Part shown: positions 63,045-64,000 of the stretch, piece after piece | Position numbering within the stretch: position 1 is the first letter of the stretch | Layout: each line of letters begins with the position of its first letter | From: Maricaulis sp048270095 | Lineage (GTDB): Bacteria; Pseudomonadota; Alphaproteobacteria; Caulobacterales; Maricaulaceae | Length of the DNA: 64,000 nt | NCBI RefSeq assembly: GCF_048270095.1 | Contig: NZ_JBLWTL010000017.1 | Coordinates: 1-64,000, forward strand | Direction: 5' to 3' | Position numbers and translations under genes: made by a program | The notes under the pieces: generated by a model | Database searches by the model: none | What the model saw: only the letters and a program-made list of their open reading frames with translations | What the model was told of the DNA's origin: nothing

Positions 63045-63608
63045 ATGGCGAAACTAAGGTCGATTGGTGTCTTTTGCGGTTCACGTCTTGGTGAGCGCGA
63101 GAGCTATCAGGACGCCGCCGAAGCGGTCGGCCAGGCCATTGCCCGCGCCGGCGCGCGGCTGGTCTATGGCGGCGGCGATGTCGGGCTGATGGGGGTGGCT
63201 GCGTCGACGGCTGCCGCCGAACACGGCGCCGTTCTGGGCATCATCCCGGGCTTCCTGATTGCCCGCGAAGGCCATCTGGACGGGGTCGATGTCCGCATCG
63301 TGGAAACCATGTCGGAACGCAAGGTCCAGCTGATCGACGAATCCGACGCCTTCATCATCCTGCCCGGCGGCACCGGCACGCTGGAAGAAGTCTTCGACGT
63401 CATCTCGCGCCAGCAGCTCGACCTGCACGACAAGCCGGTGGTCTTTCTCAATGTCGAGGGCTTCTGGGACCCTTTCGTTGCGCTGATCCGTCACACCATC
63501 GATCAGGGCTTCACGCCGCCATCGCTGGGCGACCATATCCGGCTGGACGACAATGCGCAGCGCGCCGTGGCCCATATTCTCGCGACGCTCGACGCCGCAA
63601 AAGCCTAG
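63045..63608 (+). CDS. LOG family protein (nucleotide 5'-monophosphate phosphoribohydrolase)
   Basis: The 187-aa protein has the TIGR00730/LOG motifs: 'VFCGSRLGERESYQDAAE', 'LVYGGGDVGLMG', 'MSERKVQLIDESDAF' and 'ILPGGTGTLEEVFDV' (PGGxGTxxE). These enzymes cleave AMP or cytokinin ribotides at the N-glycosidic bond. In non-plant-associated bacteria the role is probably nucleotide housekeeping. Annotation as 'lysine decarboxylase' in old entries is a known error. Confidence 0.93.
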   Translation: MAKLRSIGVFCGSRLGERESYQDAAEAVGQAIARAGARLVYGGGDVGLMGVAASTAAAEHGAVLGIIPGFLIAREGHLDGVDVRIVETMSERKVQLIDESDAFIILPGGTGTLEEVFDVISRQQLDLHDKPVVFLNVEGFWDPFVALIRHTIDQGFTPPSLGDHIRLDDNAQRAVAHILATLDAAKA

Positions 63609-63808
63609 TCCGCCTCGCCGGCCGGATCGAACACCGCCTCGATGGACATGCCGAATGCGCCCGCCAGGGCGAAAGCCAGGGTCAGCGAAGGATCATGCTT
63701 GCCGGTCTCGACCGCATTGATCGCCTGACGCGATACGCCGACCCGCTCGGCCAGTTCGGCCTGGCTCCAGCGGCGCTCGGCGCGCAGGACTCGAAGACGA
63801 TTTTTCAT
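63605..63808 (-). CDS. XRE-family helix-turn-helix regulator
   Basis: The 67-aa protein is almost only a Cro/CI-type HTH ('RRWSQAELAERVGVSRQAI', 'AVETGKHDPSLTLAFALAGA'). Its ATG overlaps the stop codon of the upstream membrane-protein gene (ATGA), which supports this start over the longer frame to 63820. Such pairs of small membrane protein and XRE regulator are common; the regulator probably controls its own operon. Confidence 0.9.
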   Translation of the reverse strand: MKNRLRVLRAERRWSQAELAERVGVSRQAINAVETGKHDPSLTLAFALAGAFGMSIEAVFDPAGEAD

Positions 63809-64000
63809 CGGTAGCGCCACCGCAGGACACAGGCGACGAGCCCGGACAGACCGATCATCACCGGCAGGACCCAGATCAGGGAGATCGACGGCAGGTCCAC
63901 CGCACCTTCGGCGAAGCCATAGGCGAAGCAGGCAAAACCGGTCAGCAGCGCCGCGATCAACATGGATTCGGAAATGACGCGGCGTTTGAACTCGTCTCGC
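63805..64000 (-). CDS. Small membrane protein, 5' end outside window
   Basis: The last 64 residues of a protein are visible, with two hydrophobic helices ('MLIAALLTGFACFAYGFAEG' and 'ISLIWVLPVMIGLSGLVACV') and a basic C-terminal end. The gene continues beyond base 64000. It overlaps the XRE regulator start by four bases. I recognise no family. Confidence 0.75.
   Translation of the reverse strand, partial: RDEFKRRVISESMLIAALLTGFACFAYGFAEGAVDLPSISLIWVLPVMIGLSGLVACVLRWRYR

Noticed and set aside
63045..63608. Lysine decarboxylase
   Set aside because: The PGGxGTxxE motif marks the LOG phosphoribohydrolase family; the decarboxylase label is a historical misannotation.

Overview
The window is chromosomal DNA from a high-GC, free-living alphaproteobacterium, most probably of the Caulobacter/Maricaulis/Hyphomonas type. 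The evidence is the gene neighbourhoods (gyrA-coaD-cyclophilins, ssb-uvrA, yajC-secD-secF beside nlpD-pcm-surE, serS-tatCBA-scpBA-nagZ-SPOR-dgt, valS-popZ-tolC), a PopZ polar organiser, direct-repeat GTTC-N7-GTTC SOS boxes of the alphaproteobacterial LexA type, and TTAA-N7-TTAA CtrA-like boxes. The genus is inferred, not proven. I see no rRNA, CRISPR array, prophage or intact insertion sequence.

Layout. 1-9.3 kb: a cytochrome c/Vgb-like propeller protein, a pair of REP-like palindromes, an EEP-family membrane protein, two cyclophilins with coaD, a TPR-sulfotransferase and gyrA. 9.6-16.3 kb: mostly exported proteins (ENPP-type phosphodiesterase lipoprotein, Cu/Zn superoxide dismutase), a membrane-anchored winged-helix regulator divergent from a serine hydrolase, and an SDR-DoxX fusion with a DUF2269 protein. 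16.3-21.4 kb: ssb and uvrA, each behind a consensus SOS box, around two small lipoprotein genes. 21.7-31 kb: two multi-pass membrane proteins, trmFO, an S9 peptidase, an NDUFAF6-like protein, Fe superoxide dismutase, a second serine hydrolase and a PuuD-like membrane domain. 31-36.6 kb: Sec translocon accessory genes, an NlpD-like amidase activator, pcm and surE.

36.7-38.3 kb is an accessory insertion: a ribbon-helix-helix antitoxin with a Doc/Fic toxin, a lower-GC orphan membrane protein, and a gene-free stretch with a 26-bp perfect inverted repeat. 38.3-47.5 kb returns to core genes: serS, Tat translocase, ScpAB condensin partners, nagZ, a SPOR protein, dGTPase, an A-type Fe-S carrier and a nitroreductase. 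47.6-58 kb: xthA, an orphan HigA-type antitoxin, tandem DUF3137 paralogues, valS, popZ, tolC, a second PCMT-like protein, tRNA-Cys, an SDR and a DUF962 protein. 58.0-58.15 kb has no gene on the plus strand, yet contains a CtrA-like box, a 5' hairpin, a C-rich linker and a strong intrinsic terminator. I propose this as an undescribed small RNA; it sits just before tRNA-Asn. 58.3-64 kb: TyrA-like dehydrogenase (TTG start), a SET-domain protein, an Atm1-like ABC exporter, a LysM protein, a LOG-family enzyme, and an XRE regulator coupled to a membrane protein that runs off the window.

Themes are envelope biogenesis and protein export (Sec, Tat, NlpD, SPOR, NagZ, TolC), chromosome maintenance and cell cycle (GyrA, ScpAB, PopZ, UvrA, SSB, ExoIII, dGTPase), and oxidative or thiol stress.
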